DNA of 64,000 nt from Prolixibacteraceae bacterium. GTDB taxonomy: Bacteria; Bacteroidota; Bacteroidia; Bacteroidales; Prolixibacteraceae. The stretch spans positions 5,084,001 to 5,148,000 of the forward strand of contig CP082230.1 in assembly GCA_019856515.1 (NCBI GenBank), given 5' to 3'. The translations under genes and the position numbers were made by a program. Numbering within the stretch: position 1 is the stretch's first letter; each line of letters starts with the position of its first letter. This document shows positions 52,823-62,433 of this stretch, one piece after another. The notes under the pieces were generated by a model that did no database searches, was not told where the DNA came from, and was given only the letters and a program-made list of their open reading frames with translations.

Positions 52823-54088
52823 ATGTCATATGTTGGTTTAATTGATTGCAATAATTTTTATGTGAGTTGCGAGCGATTGTTTGACCCCTCGTTGGACGGA
52901 AAGCCAGTCGCTGTTTTATCCAATAATGATGGGTGTATTGTTGCTAGATCTAATGAAGTAAAGAAATTGGGGGTTCCAATGGGAGCTCCAGTCTTTAAAT
53001 ATCGTGATTTAGTTGAAAAGAATAAAGTTCACCTGTTCTCATCAAATTATGTTTTATATGGAGATATTAGTGATCGGGTTATGAAAATAATTTCATCAGA
53101 ACTACCTTTGGTCGAACTGTATTCTATTGATGAGGCTTTTGTTGGATTCGAAGGTATCTCTGAAGAGAGGATTGCCCAGCTGTGTGAACATATTCGAACA
53201 AAAATATTAAAATGGGTTGGCATTCCAGTGAGTATTGGTGTTGGTAGAACAAAGACACTTGCTAAGGTGGCTTCTAATATTGCCAAAAAATTTGATCAAC
53301 TCAATGGTGTACATATTCTCAAAAATGATTTGTTAGAGGAGAAAGCATTAAAGTGGACTTCACTCGACGATATTTGGGGTATTGGTCGACAGTTATCTAA
53401 GAGGTTTAATTATTTAGGGGTATCCACTGCTTATGATTTTATTCAGTTGAGTGATTATGTGGTTCGTAAGACTGGATCTATTCAATCCTTGAGGTCTAAA
53501 CATGAGTTACTTGGCTCATCTTGTTTTATGTTAGAAAATCAACCTCCAAAGAGGAAGAGTATCTCTAGTACCCGTACGTTTTATCATATGGTGACGGATA
53601 AAGAGGAGCTGACTTCACGTATTGCAAATTTTAGTGTGCGCTGTGCTGAAAAGCTACGAAATGAGGGAATATGTGCTTATGAGGTGAAGGTGTTTATTGC
53701 AACCAATAGGAATCGAACAGATCTTCCTCAGTATTATCGAAGTGGTTTTTATCGTTTTATTTCTGCAACGCATGATACAATGTTATTATCAAGTACCGTT
53801 TCACAATTGATTGATGAAATCTTTGTCGAAGGTTATCATTATAAGAAAGCAGGAGTGATTGTATCTGATTTTATTGATAAAAATATATTACAGATGGATT
53901 TGTTTACAGGAAATAGAATGGTAAAGTATGATGATCTTTTCACTGCCTGGGATCATTTGAGTAAAACGTTAGGAAAGGAAACTATTCGTTTAGGAAGGCA
54001 ATATAAAGGGGACTCCAGTAATGAAAAACGAAGTCCCAGATATACTACGCGTTGGAATGACCTGTTAATTATAGGAGACCCTTCGTGA
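52823..54088 (+). CDS. umuC: UmuC-like Y-family DNA polymerase V catalytic subunit
   Basis: 421 residues. Metal-binding Asp8 in GLIDCNNFYVSCERLF and the Asp-Glu pair in LYSIDEAFVGF form the Y-family active site. VSIGVGRTKTLAKVASNIAK is the conserved fingers region, and the helix-hairpin-helix and little-finger domains follow (DDIWGIGRQLSKRFNYLGV). The C-terminal UmuC-specific tail (LFTAWDHLSKTLGKETIRLG) is present. It copies damaged DNA as part of the SOS response together with UmuD'. It converges with the nitroreductase gene, leaving a 27-base gap. Confidence 0.94.
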   Translation: MSYVGLIDCNNFYVSCERLFDPSLDGKPVAVLSNNDGCIVARSNEVKKLGVPMGAPVFKYRDLVEKNKVHLFSSNYVLYGDISDRVMKIISSELPLVELYSIDEAFVGFEGISEERIAQLCEHIRTKILKWVGIPVSIGVGRTKTLAKVASNIAKKFDQLNGVHILKNDLLEEKALKWTSLDDIWGIGRQLSKRFNYLGVSTAYDFIQLSDYVVRKTGSIQSLRSKHELLGSSCFMLENQPPKRKSISSTRTFYHMVTDKEELTSRIANFSVRCAEKLRNEGICAYEVKVFIATNRNRTDLPQYYRSGFYRFISATHDTMLLSSTVSQLIDEIFVEGYHYKKAGVIVSDFIDKNILQMDLFTGNRMVKYDDLFTAWDHLSKTLGKETIRLGRQYKGDSSNEKRSPRYTTRWNDLLIIGDPS

Positions 54089-54115
54089 TTTAAATTGTTC
54101 TTTTGGTTGTGTTGA

Positions 54116-54637
54116 TTACCATCGATTATAATGAATCTTTGAAGGATCAAACTTATCCTTGTGATTATAATTCTGTTCTGGTATACCTATTGGTATAACA
54201 TTCAACGGAATGATATGATGGGGAAGATCTAAGATGCGCTTTACAATATGTATTCTCGTCATATCTGGATAGATTGCGGTCCATACTGCTCCATATGATA
54301 GTGATTCTACTGTTAATAGAATATTTTGGGTTGCGGCACTACAATCTTGTACCCAAAACGACTCTTCCCACCCATCTAGCATGTTCTTTTGGTTACCACA
54401 AACAACAATTGCTGCGGGAGCAAATTTAGTCATCTTGGCATAAGGCAAAAAAGAGCCTAGTTCAAAGAGTAATGCAGAGGAATCAACAATGATAAATTCC
54501 CACGGTTGTTTGTTTACTGCAGATGGAGCTGCCATTCCTGCTTTGATCATTAGTTCAAGGTCTTCTCTTGGAACCTTGTCTTCTTTAAAAGAGCGTACAC
54601 TAACTCTCTCAAGAATAGTTGTAAGAACGTTGTTCAT
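54116..54637 (-). CDS. Nitroreductase-family FMN protein
   Basis: 173 residues, the size of short nitroreductase-fold flavoproteins. The N-terminal FMN-phosphate motif RVSVRSFKEDKVPREDLE is followed by AGMAAPSAVNKQPWEFIIVD. The middle VQDCSAATQNILLTVESLSYG and the tail PIGIPEQNYNHKDKFDPSKI complete the family pattern. Members reduce nitro groups, quinones or flavins with NAD(P)H; the natural substrate here is unknown. Transcribed alone on the minus strand. Confidence 0.87.
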   Translation of the reverse strand: MNNVLTTILERVSVRSFKEDKVPREDLELMIKAGMAAPSAVNKQPWEFIIVDSSALLFELGSFLPYAKMTKFAPAAIVVCGNQKNMLDGWEESFWVQDCSAATQNILLTVESLSYGAVWTAIYPDMTRIHIVKRILDLPHHIIPLNVIPIGIPEQNYNHKDKFDPSKIHYNRW

Positions 54638-54940
54638 AAGTACTCAATTTTTACAGATAACAGTTAACTAAGGTGGTTTGTTTCAAAGAAAAGCTTATAC
54701 AACTCTATAATTAAATAAGGGGATACCTACACGCTTTTGTTTATACAAAATTTAACTGTAGTTATTGATCTTATATTTAAAAATAGAGTTGTTTAGATTG
54801 TAGTTTTATTCATTACAAACTGTTTGGGTTGCATTTATCTCTACCTCATCGCAAGAAAATTTATTTGTAATTATTCATCACTTGTTTTAAAGTCGAATTG
54901 GTTGGTATAGATGGTGCAGAAACAGCCTGATTTGTCTCCA
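54638..54940. other. Intergenic region, nothing recognised
   Basis: About 300 AT-rich bases between the 5' end of the nitroreductase gene and the 3' end of folD. No repeat module, hairpin with T-run or promoter match that I trust. Confidence 0.5.
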
Positions 54941-55819
54941 TTATAAATTATAAATCTCTTTTTTTGCTGATTTTAGTGTGTTGAATAACAGTGATGCAAT
55001 AGTCATTGGTCCAACACCACCAGGAACAGGAGTAATAAAACTACATTTAGGGGCTACAGTGTCAAAGTCTACATCACCTAGCAGTTTCCACCCTGATTTA
55101 GTATGCTCCGAAGGAACTCGAGTTATACCTACATCAATTACCGTTGCTCCCTCTTTTACCATGTCTGCTTTTAAGAATTGGGCTTTACCTAAGGCAGCAA
55201 TAATGATATCTGCTTCAAGGCAGACTTCTTTAAGGTTTTGTGTACGACTATGACATAATGTAACTGTTGTGTCAATACCTTTTTGTGACATTAGGATACT
55301 CATTGGTCTACCTACAATATTGCTTCGGCCAATCACTACACACTTCTTTCCACTTGTTTCAATATTATAACGAGCGATAAGTTCCATAATACCGTGTGGA
55401 GTCGCAGAAACAAAACAGGGAGACCCTAGGGCAAGACGTCCCATATTTTGAGGGTGAAATCCATCAACATCTTTACTTGGATTGATTCTCTCCGTAATCT
55501 TCTCTTCTGAAATGTGTTTTGGAAGTGGAAGCTGTACAATTAATCCATCAATGTCGCTATCCTCATTGATTTTCTGTATTTTAGATAATAATTCGGCTTC
55601 TGTAACGGATGTGTCATAGCGGTGAAGAGTGGATTTAAATCCAACCTCTTGACATGCTTTTACTTTACTTGCTACATACGTTTCGCTTGCTCCATCATTT
55701 CCCACTAAAATTGCTGCGAGGTGTGGACGTTTTCCTCCATCTGTTATTAATTTTTCCACTTGTTCTGCGATTTCCTTTTTTAAGGTTGCAGATGTTTGTT
55801 TTCCATCTAATCGTATCAT
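54941..55819 (-). CDS. folD: Bifunctional methylenetetrahydrofolate dehydrogenase/cyclohydrolase
   Basis: I start at ATG 55819 ([17 protein letters not shown]), giving 292 residues, the normal FolD length; the open frame extends 47 codons upstream without similarity to FolD. Landmarks are [18 protein letters not shown] with the catalytic Lys, [43 protein letters not shown] and the C-terminal [13 protein letters not shown]. It interconverts 5,10-methylene-, 5,10-methenyl- and 10-formyl-tetrahydrofolate in one-carbon metabolism. Monocistronic on the minus strand. Confidence 0.95.
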   Translation of the reverse strand: MIRLDGKQTSATLKKEIAEQVEKLITDGGKRPHLAAILVGNDGASETYVASKVKACQEVGFKSTLHRYDTSVTEAELLSKIQKINEDSDIDGLIVQLPLPKHISEEKITERINPSKDVDGFHPQNMGRLALGSPCFVSATPHGIMELIARYNIETSGKKCVVIGRSNIVGRPMSILMSQKGIDTTVTLCHSRTQNLKEVCLEADIIIAALGKAQFLKADMVKEGATVIDVGITRVPSEHTKSGWKLLGDVDFDTVAPKCSFITPVPGGVGPMTIASLLFNTLKSAKKEIYNL

Positions 55820-56181
55820 GGTAAAAAGAAATGGTATTTGTGCTACATATACGAATACTAGATCGAAATGTTCCTTGCTCTTAGTTTCTTTTTTGTCAAT
55901 ACAGCTTTGAAGATATAACCATGCTAAGACTGCGATGTCTTCACTTTTAAATCTTATCAAAACAAAATATGTTTGTAGTCACTAAAGGTCCATTTAAAAA
56001 TAGGATTGGTATTTTTATTTATGAAGATACAAAAATAGCATCGTGTAATTTTATTCGTAAGTATTTTAAAGAAAATAAGAGTGTATTTTTTACATTTAGG
56101 TCAGATAGAAGGTCCTTATTTCATCTTTCTGGTTTGTGTATGTAACATTATTTGAGAAATCAGAGAATTGTTATAGCAAAA

Positions 56182-56210
56182 AAAGACACTAGCTAAATAC
56201 TAGTGTCTTT
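56182..56210. terminator. Hairpin terminator between the lipase-like gene and folD
   Basis: AAAGACACTAG (56182-56192) and CTAGTGTCTTT (56200-56210) pair perfectly with a 7-base loop. An A-run on the left gives a T-run on the minus strand. It follows the lipoprotein gene stop (56236) by 26 bases on the minus strand. The other bases from 55820 to 56181 are the AT-rich folD leader with nothing I can name. Confidence 0.78.
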
Positions 56211-56235
56211 CACAAACTATCACATTATTGATCTC

Positions 56236-57438
56236 TTATTTTTGATAGTTTGGTAATACTTTTAATAGTGTTGCCATATATGCTCCAAAAGCTTGGAAGT
56301 GATCAAATCCATCTACTTTTATTGCTTGTACAGGAGCATGATTTGATTGCATATGTTGGATTGCAGTTGATGCATTGATTGGATTCACGATATTATCAGT
56401 GCTACTATAGAAAATCATCATTGGTTGTTTGGGGGTCCACTCCCATCGATCGTTGTCCTTCACTGCATCGGCAATCGCTTTATTATTTCCTGTAATTAGT
56501 GCTTCAGAGAATGTCGGAGTTAATAGTTTTGATGGTTCCATTGGAACATTTAACGTCTCAATGTCGAGGTTTGATCGAAGATCAGCCATTAATTTATCAG
56601 ATGGAGTATTAAGAAGTTCACTCCATGAGATATTCAAATTGTAAATTTGGTTATACCCGTTTACAATCCATAAAAAATATTTGGTCATTAAAGATTGTTT
56701 TTGTTCCTGAGCAAAAGCAATGTTTGATGCCGTTTTATTGTATGCTCCAGAAGCTGGAATACTTAGTGTAATTGGGTCATTAGTATTTTCTTCCATATAT
56801 TTATGTAAGGCCATCGTTGCCGATCCTCCTTCAGAATATCCTGTAAGAATCAATTTGTTATTTAGTAGGACCTTCTTATCCTTTAAGAAATCCCTACTTG
56901 CCTCAATCATATCATAAGAAGTTTGAGCTAACGTCTGAGCATGTTCATAAGGATGCATGTGATCTAATGAGGCACCATAACCAATATAATCTGGTACGGC
57001 AACAGCAAACCCCATACTTGCTAAAGGAGTAGCTAACATCTTGATTTCTTTCCCAGTGTCATACTCAGAAGGGGTGTCACTCTCTTTCCATATTGTTCCA
57101 TGTTGGTATGAAATCAATGTTAAGGGTAGGTTTGTTTTAGGAACAAGAAGTGCACCAGAAACTTTTACATCTTTTCCATCGTAATTCTTTGTGGTATATA
57201 TTATTTTATATATATCGATGTCATTTAAAGGTAAATTATTTGCATTTTTACCTACCACTGGATTTACTGCAAGAAGGCCTCTAGAAACCTCTTTGTTAAC
57301 AGACTGAATTAAATCAGATTTATCGTAATTGGTGTTTAATTTGGCTTTATCATCTTTTGAGCAAGAGCTAAAAGATAATATGCTAATAAAGGCTATGGCA
57401 AGAAAATAGATCTTGTATGTCATCTTATAATATTTCAT
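56236..57438 (-). CDS. Secreted alpha/beta-hydrolase lipoprotein (lipase-like)
   Basis: 400 residues. The N-terminus has a lipoprotein signal ending LSFSSC-SKDD, with acidic/Ser residues after the Cys that suit outer-membrane sorting in Bacteroidota. The hydrolase domain shows ALLVPKTNLPLTLISYQHGT (oxyanion region), the nucleophile elbow GYSEGG, and a late Asp/His pair (FYSSTDNIVNPINAST; VDGFDHFQAFG). It resembles the secretory-lipase/prolyl-oligopeptidase group. The substrate is not predictable. A second ATG five codons in (MTYKIYFL) is an alternative start. Confidence 0.82.
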   Translation of the reverse strand: MKYYKMTYKIYFLAIAFISILSFSSCSKDDKAKLNTNYDKSDLIQSVNKEVSRGLLAVNPVVGKNANNLPLNDIDIYKIIYTTKNYDGKDVKVSGALLVPKTNLPLTLISYQHGTIWKESDTPSEYDTGKEIKMLATPLASMGFAVAVPDYIGYGASLDHMHPYEHAQTLAQTSYDMIEASRDFLKDKKVLLNNKLILTGYSEGGSATMALHKYMEENTNDPITLSIPASGAYNKTASNIAFAQEQKQSLMTKYFLWIVNGYNQIYNLNISWSELLNTPSDKLMADLRSNLDIETLNVPMEPSKLLTPTFSEALITGNNKAIADAVKDNDRWEWTPKQPMMIFYSSTDNIVNPINASTAIQHMQSNHAPVQAIKVDGFDHFQAFGAYMATLLKVLPNYQK

Positions 57439-57472
57439 AGAATTGAACTTGTTTTTTGTTAAATAAAGAATT

Positions 57473-57504
57473 CAAAACTAAACAAAGAGTTCACTGTAAT
57501 GCAA
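57473..57504 (-). promoter_or_regulatory. Possible promoter of the lipase-like gene
   Basis: On the minus strand TTG (57502-57504), 21 bases and TAGTTTTG (57473-57480) fit the Bacteroidota pattern 35 bases before the ATG. The spacer is at the long end of the range. Confidence 0.4.
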
Positions 57505-57665
57505 AACCCATTTGTTAGAATGGTCTGCTTCTTTGCGATATTTTAGTCTGTAAGAGGTAATATCTAGATAAATGACAAAATTGATGCTTTGGTAATTTGC
57601 TTATTATGAGTTGATTGGTGTGATTTTGTGTTCGGTGGATATAAATTACATAATTAGAATAGTGC

Positions 57666-58820
57666 TTATTTAAGAATTGATTGGTTCCAATGATGTTGAA
57701 GCGAATGAATAATTACATCTTTTGATAGGTGTTTGATTAATACCTCTCTGTTTGATCTTACATCTTCAATAGGCAATCTTTCCCATTGGATTGTCTCTTT
57801 TTTTAACTGATGGATAAGAAAAACTTTTACTCCAATTCTTTTAAGATATTTATAAATATTATTCCTATTATCAAGGAAAACTTTAGCCCCCATCCATAGT
57901 GATGCCAAGATATTTCCCAAGGCTTGTTGTCTGTAGTGGTTCATCACTACGAATCCACAGCTTTGCAAAGTCTTGTTGTATTGGTCAAGCGCCATAAAAT
58001 CATTTAATGGTTCAAAATGCCCCGAGAGTTTTTGTATGCCAATGGTTTCAATTGTCTTTGCATATTGTGTATCACCATAACTAAGTGGAGTAATAATTTT
58101 TTGATTCTTTTGTAGAGATAGTGATTTAATCATTTCTATCGCCTCAATATGGTTATTGCTATGAAAAGCTGAATTACCTAAAAGAATATTGTTCCCACAG
58201 ACCAGCATATCGATCTGTTTATCAAAGATAAATTCCATTGGGTAATAGCTGAAGTTTATCCATTGGCATGATTTCGATAGGATCCCTTTCTCAATAAGCA
58301 TTTCGTACTCCTCTCTTATTGGAGTTGCAAAATAGGAGATATGTTTCGAGGCTTCAAGAACTCCTTGATCAGGAGAATTAATACCATAGTGGAGTCTGTA
58401 ATATTGTTTTCGAATAAACTCCCTAATTTTCATTTTGTAAGAGGAGGTGATTAGTTCCTCTGTCTTTTTGCCATAGGATTCATGAATAGACATGACTGTA
58501 TTACGATATACCTCATAACCGAAATAGCTCCAGATAAATGTGGCTTTTGTAAAGTTTAGAACGATCTGGCTAAACTCGAATGATAAGCTGTGAAGTACTA
58601 CCCAATGATAGTTCTCTATGATTGAAGTAAGGTGTTGATTTAGTTTATTAAATAGCACAAAATTCATCACATATTCTGGGTAGATATGGTTTATCACTTC
58701 TTTTTCCTCTTTAATACAAATGATCAAATCATTTTGTGAGGGAAACGCTTTATCAAAAACCCATTGGGATGCATTAATGAATTTATCATCCATTGCAATA
58801 TGTAATATCTTTTTATCCAT
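57666..58820 (-). CDS. wecF: Fuc4NAc transferase-like glycosyltransferase (WecF family)
   Basis: I start at ATG 58820, overlapping the wecE-like stop by 8 bases; 384 residues. Family landmarks of WecF (PF07429) are visible: FIWSYFGYEVYRN, ILLGNSAFHSNNH (LGNSxxxxNNH), IITPLSYGDTQYA, and VVMNHYRQQALGNILASLWMG. WecF adds TDP-Fuc4NAc to the lipid-linked intermediate in enterobacterial common antigen synthesis. The neighbouring WecE-type transaminase supplies the amino sugar. Other ECA genes are not present here, so this probably serves a different glycan that contains Fuc4N or Fuc4NAc. Confidence 0.85.
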   Translation of the reverse strand: MDKKILHIAMDDKFINASQWVFDKAFPSQNDLIICIKEEKEVINHIYPEYVMNFVLFNKLNQHLTSIIENYHWVVLHSLSFEFSQIVLNFTKATFIWSYFGYEVYRNTVMSIHESYGKKTEELITSSYKMKIREFIRKQYYRLHYGINSPDQGVLEASKHISYFATPIREEYEMLIEKGILSKSCQWINFSYYPMEFIFDKQIDMLVCGNNILLGNSAFHSNNHIEAIEMIKSLSLQKNQKIITPLSYGDTQYAKTIETIGIQKLSGHFEPLNDFMALDQYNKTLQSCGFVVMNHYRQQALGNILASLWMGAKVFLDNRNNIYKYLKRIGVKVFLIHQLKKETIQWERLPIEDVRSNREVLIKHLSKDVIIHSLQHHWNQSILK

Positions 58821-59943
58821 AGAAATCAATTATTTTACTTGATATATATTGAATCTCTTGCGGGGTAAGTTCATAGTATAGTGGTAATCGAAGTAGTGTG
58901 TCAGCATATGTTTGACATTGAGCCAGACTTTGTTTCGTGGGGTTATCTATTGTAAGCATATAGGGACTATTATGTAATCCTAAATAATGAAATACAGATT
59001 GAATATTTTCGTGTTTAAGATATTCAATAAGACGAGTGCGTTCGTCTAGATCTTTGCATATAAGATAGAAGATATGTCCATTATTTGTAGCATAGGGTGG
59101 AAATGAAATAACCTTTATTTTTTTTTGTTTGACTAAAACATTGAGGTTTTTATTATATAATGTTGATAGATGAATTCGTCGTGATTGAATATCATCCAGT
59201 AATTCTAACTGTGCTTTTAAATAGGCTGCATTCATGTCAGATGGCAAATAGGATGATCCTGTGTCAACCCATGTGTATTTGTCAATCTCACCTCTGAAAA
59301 AACGTGCTCTATTTGTCCCTTTTTCCCAGATAATCTCAGCTCTTTCCGCGAATTTAGGATCATTGATTACCAACATGCCACCTTCTCCGCATTGTATGTT
59401 TTTGGTTTCATGAAAGGAGAAGGTTGATAGGTGTCCAATAGCTCCAAGTGTCTGTCCTTTATAGTATGAGCCAATTGCTTGAGCAGCATCTTCAACTACC
59501 CATAATTGATATTTGTCTGCTAAAGACATAATGAAATCCATATCACATGCTACCCCTGCATAATGTACAACCACAATTGCTTTAGTTCTACCTGTGATAT
59601 ACTTCTCTAGCTTTGTCGCATCTAAGTTCGGCGTGTTCTCTTCTGAATCGATATATACAATTTTTGCTCCCATTCGGGTAAAAGCCAATGCCGTTGAGAC
59701 AAACGTAAAAGAGGGGATGATAATTTCATCGCCTGGTTGAATGTTTAAAAGAATTGCACACATTTCTAGGGCGGCTGTACAGCTATGAGTTAACAATGCT
59801 TTGGGTGCATTTAGCATTTCACAAAAGAAGGTATTACACCATTGAGTAAATAACCCATTGCCACTAATATGCCCTTTGGTAATGGCTTGGTTAATATATG
59901 TAAGCTCTTTTCCTGTTGCATATGGTTTGTTGAACGTAATCAT
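58813..59943 (-). CDS. wecE: dTDP-4-amino-4,6-dideoxygalactose transaminase, WecE/RffA type
   Basis: 376 residues. The DegT-family signature includes LTHSCTAALEMCAILL (51-66), PSFTFVSTALAF (77-88), the PLP-contacting Asp in EDAAQAIGSYYKG (151-163) and Schiff-base K181 in TFSFHETKNIQCGEGG. The HETKN sequence and ALNEI-like spacing are specific to WecE/RffA rather than to the PglE-type enzyme at 11604. It transfers the amino group of Glu to dTDP-4-keto-6-deoxyglucose. The dTDP-sugar genes (RmlA, RmlB) are outside this window. Next to the WecF-like gene, which strengthens both. Confidence 0.9.
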   Translation of the reverse strand: MITFNKPYATGKELTYINQAITKGHISGNGLFTQWCNTFFCEMLNAPKALLTHSCTAALEMCAILLNIQPGDEIIIPSFTFVSTALAFTRMGAKIVYIDSEENTPNLDATKLEKYITGRTKAIVVVHYAGVACDMDFIMSLADKYQLWVVEDAAQAIGSYYKGQTLGAIGHLSTFSFHETKNIQCGEGGMLVINDPKFAERAEIIWEKGTNRARFFRGEIDKYTWVDTGSSYLPSDMNAAYLKAQLELLDDIQSRRIHLSTLYNKNLNVLVKQKKIKVISFPPYATNNGHIFYLICKDLDERTRLIEYLKHENIQSVFHYLGLHNSPYMLTIDNPTKQSLAQCQTYADTLLRLPLYYELTPQEIQYISSKIIDFYG

Positions 59944-59962
59944 TTTAAGTCTATTTGCAGGA

Positions 59963-60676
59963 TTATTTTTGAGGTTGCTGAGAAGTTAATGACTTCAAAT
60001 ATTTAGGTGTGTCTTCTATACCTACATGAAACATTAAATCTAAAATAGTGACTTGATGTGTAAATGGAGAATAGAGTTGATCATATTCTGGATAATTACT
60101 ATAATCCATCCACTCCAATTCAACTCCATGTGAGAGAAAAAGCTCTGTATCAATATAAACCTTTGCTGCTGGACCACATAGATATTGATTTGCTTCTGCT
60201 AGTTGACATATTTGGATTAGTTTATGATTTTTATCTCCATTAGAGGGGTAGATATCACTTTTAACAATCGGAGTTGTAATATTTAGTTGTTTGCAGATTG
60301 CTTCAATAAAATGAATATTAATCGCTGATATTCTTTGATCATTATTGCTAAAGTAGACATCTTCAAGCCATGGCATGACCTGTTTGAAGAATGGCGATTT
60401 CTTGTAGTGTTGTTTTAACAAGCTAACATGTTTCTTTCTCCAATCGTTATTGGAAACAATGGTTTGATCTATTTGTTGAGTTGATTTATGCTTAATCGAA
60501 CATGGAATGGTAAGCCATTTTGTTCCATGAGGCGTTTTTATAATATTGCGATTCCTCCAGTCTTGTTTGGTATATTGTACCTCATCATAAATAATAAATT
60601 CATCGACCATGTTAATTAGATCAAAATATCCTTTCCAAGGAATATAGTTTGATTGTAGTATTGCAATTTTTTTCAT
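59963..60676 (-). CDS. WbqC-family protein
   Basis: I start at ATG 60676 (MKKIAILQSNYIPWKGYFDL), the conserved beginning of WbqC proteins; an upstream ATG at 60721 would add 15 residues. 237 residues. Conserved parts are FIIYDEVQYTKQDWRNRNII, WLTIPCSIKHKSTQQID and the C-terminal HGVELEWMDYSNYPEYDQL. WbqC proteins occur in O-antigen clusters but their reaction is not established. Placed first in the WbqC-WecE-WecF operon, where an acetyltransferase (WecD) would be expected. Confidence 0.85.
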   Translation of the reverse strand: MKKIAILQSNYIPWKGYFDLINMVDEFIIYDEVQYTKQDWRNRNIIKTPHGTKWLTIPCSIKHKSTQQIDQTIVSNNDWRKKHVSLLKQHYKKSPFFKQVMPWLEDVYFSNNDQRISAINIHFIEAICKQLNITTPIVKSDIYPSNGDKNHKLIQICQLAEANQYLCGPAAKVYIDTELFLSHGVELEWMDYSNYPEYDQLYSPFTHQVTILDLMFHVGIEDTPKYLKSLTSQQPQK

Positions 60677-61050
60677 CAATTGTGAACCTTTGTTTGTTTT
60701 TAGGAATCGAAGTAATTTCAATGCAAATTGAATAGATAGAATTAATTGTTGATACTCGTTTCATCCCAGTGAAATTGTTCAATGTAAAAACGAGAATCTG
60801 TGCATTAAAGTATAATGAAAGGTTATTTTATCTGCTGTAATAGTTGTCTTTTTTTTGAGACATCATTGTGAGATAGTTTTGTTTGGATTAGACTATTTAT
60901 AGATCTCGATGTCTGTGTCCTTGAATAACGTGTTTGCTGCCGATTTTAAAAAGAGGTGATTAAAAACATAACAATCATCGAATTGTTGTTACCTTTGAAT
61001 TACTTCCATAATGGGTGAGAAGGACAGTAAAATAAAATGAATTTTAATAT
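60677..61050. other. Divergent promoter region, no gene seen
   Basis: It separates the minus-strand WbqC operon from the plus-strand MATE gene. TACCTTTG near 60992 matches the -7 pattern for the MATE gene, but no clear TTG stands upstream at the right distance. No repeat modules. Confidence 0.45.
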
Positions 61051-62379
61051 ATGCAGGATTTAACAAAAGGAAATGAGTCAAAACTATTGTTGACCTTTGT
61101 TTGGCCATTGATTTTAGCGAATATATTTCAGAATCTATATAATGTAGTCGATAGTGCGATTGTAGGTAATTTTATCGGAAAACAAGCATTGGCTGCTGTT
61201 GGAGCATCTTTCCCGATAATATACACTTTGATCTCATTAATCATCGGAGTAGGATCAGGTGCTTCTATTGTTATTAGTCAATATTTTGGAGCTAAAGATG
61301 AGTTAAAAGTAAAGCAGGCTATTGATACGATTTTCATCTTCTTCTTAGGAGCATCGGTTGTTATCTCGTTAATTGGAATTCCGATGGCTCCAATTATTTT
61401 TCGTTGGATGCGCCTACCTTTAGAATTGCATGACTCAGCAGTGTCTTATATTCAAATCTATTTGGCTGGGATGTTTGTGTTTTTCTGTTTTAATGGGATC
61501 TCTTCCATTTTGAGAGGTCTTGGCGATTCAAAAACTCCGATGAAATATATGATTATTGCCACAATACTAAATGTTGTTTTAGATGTGATATTTATTGTTG
61601 TATTTGGATGGGGTGTAAAGGGAGTGGCTTTTGCTACGATACTATCACAAGGAGTTGCGTTGGTTGGTGCAATTGTTCATTTGAATCGAACTCATGAGAT
61701 CATAAACTTAGGTTTTCGAAAGTATGTGTTTAATACAACTGTTTTTAAAGAATCCGTTCGAATTGGGCTCCCAACGGGACTGCAGCAGGCTTTTGTCGCT
61801 ATAGGTATTTTGGTAATGATGCGTTTGGTAAATGGTTTTGGGACCAATACCGTAGCAGCTTATTCTGCAGCAGTACGTGTGGATGCTTTTGTGAAAATGC
61901 CAGCCTTGACTTTCGCTTCGGGTTTATCTTCGTTTGTTGGACAAAACCTTGGGGCTAATTTAGAATTTAGAGCACGAAAGGGGCTGAGGAGTACGATTCT
62001 CTTCTCAGGAGTTTATTGCTTGATTATTGCAATGATGATTTTTTTGTTTGGTGAATTTGTGATGTCATGGTTTACTCAAGATCAAGAAGTGATACGTATT
62101 GGATATAATTATCTTTGGATATGTAGTTTGATGTATTGGGCATTTTCATTAATGTTTGCCTATATCGGATTTCTCAGAGGAGCAGGGGCAACTTTAATTC
62201 CAATGTATATTACTTTAATTAATTTGTGGATTATTAGGATACCTTTGGCAATATTTCTTTCAAAACATTATGGTCCCAATGGATTGTGGGCTAGTTTTCC
62301 TATATCGTGGGTGTTAGGTGCAATTGGTGCTGGAACCTATTATGCATCTAATAAATGGCGAGGTAAGATTGCAAAATAG
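61051..62379 (+). CDS. MATE-family efflux transporter
   Basis: 442 residues with about 12 hydrophobic segments in two halves. The N-terminal half starts LLLTFVWPLILANIFQNLYN, then VVDSAIVGNFIGKQALAAVG, the typical MATE TM1-TM2 pattern; the second half repeats it (VRIGLPTGLQQAFVAIGILV). MATE proteins export drugs or metabolites using Na+ or H+ gradients at the inner membrane. Sequence alone does not tell the substrate; a DinF-like role is possible. A bidirectional terminator hairpin separates it from the convergent Smr-domain gene. Confidence 0.92.
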   Translation: MQDLTKGNESKLLLTFVWPLILANIFQNLYNVVDSAIVGNFIGKQALAAVGASFPIIYTLISLIIGVGSGASIVISQYFGAKDELKVKQAIDTIFIFFLGASVVISLIGIPMAPIIFRWMRLPLELHDSAVSYIQIYLAGMFVFFCFNGISSILRGLGDSKTPMKYMIIATILNVVLDVIFIVVFGWGVKGVAFATILSQGVALVGAIVHLNRTHEIINLGFRKYVFNTTVFKESVRIGLPTGLQQAFVAIGILVMMRLVNGFGTNTVAAYSAAVRVDAFVKMPALTFASGLSSFVGQNLGANLEFRARKGLRSTILFSGVYCLIIAMMIFLFGEFVMSWFTQDQEVIRIGYNYLWICSLMYWAFSLMFAYIGFLRGAGATLIPMYITLINLWIIRIPLAIFLSKHYGPNGLWASFPISWVLGAIGAGTYYASNKWRGKIAK

Positions 62380-62394
62380 ATAAGAAGAAGTGAG

Positions 62395-62428
62395 TAAGCT
62401 ATACAAAATATGAATTTTGTATAGCTTA
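62395..62428. terminator. Bidirectional terminator hairpin
   Basis: TAAGCTATACAAAAT (62395-62409) pairs with ATTTTGTATAGCTTA (62414-62428). It sits between the MATE stop (62379) and the stop of the convergent gene (62434). Confidence 0.8.
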
Positions 62429-62433
62429 CAAGG

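Noticed and set aside
54941-55960. FolD with a 47-residue N-terminal extension
   Set aside because: The extension has no relation to FolD, and the internal ATG at 55819 gives the usual length and N-terminus.
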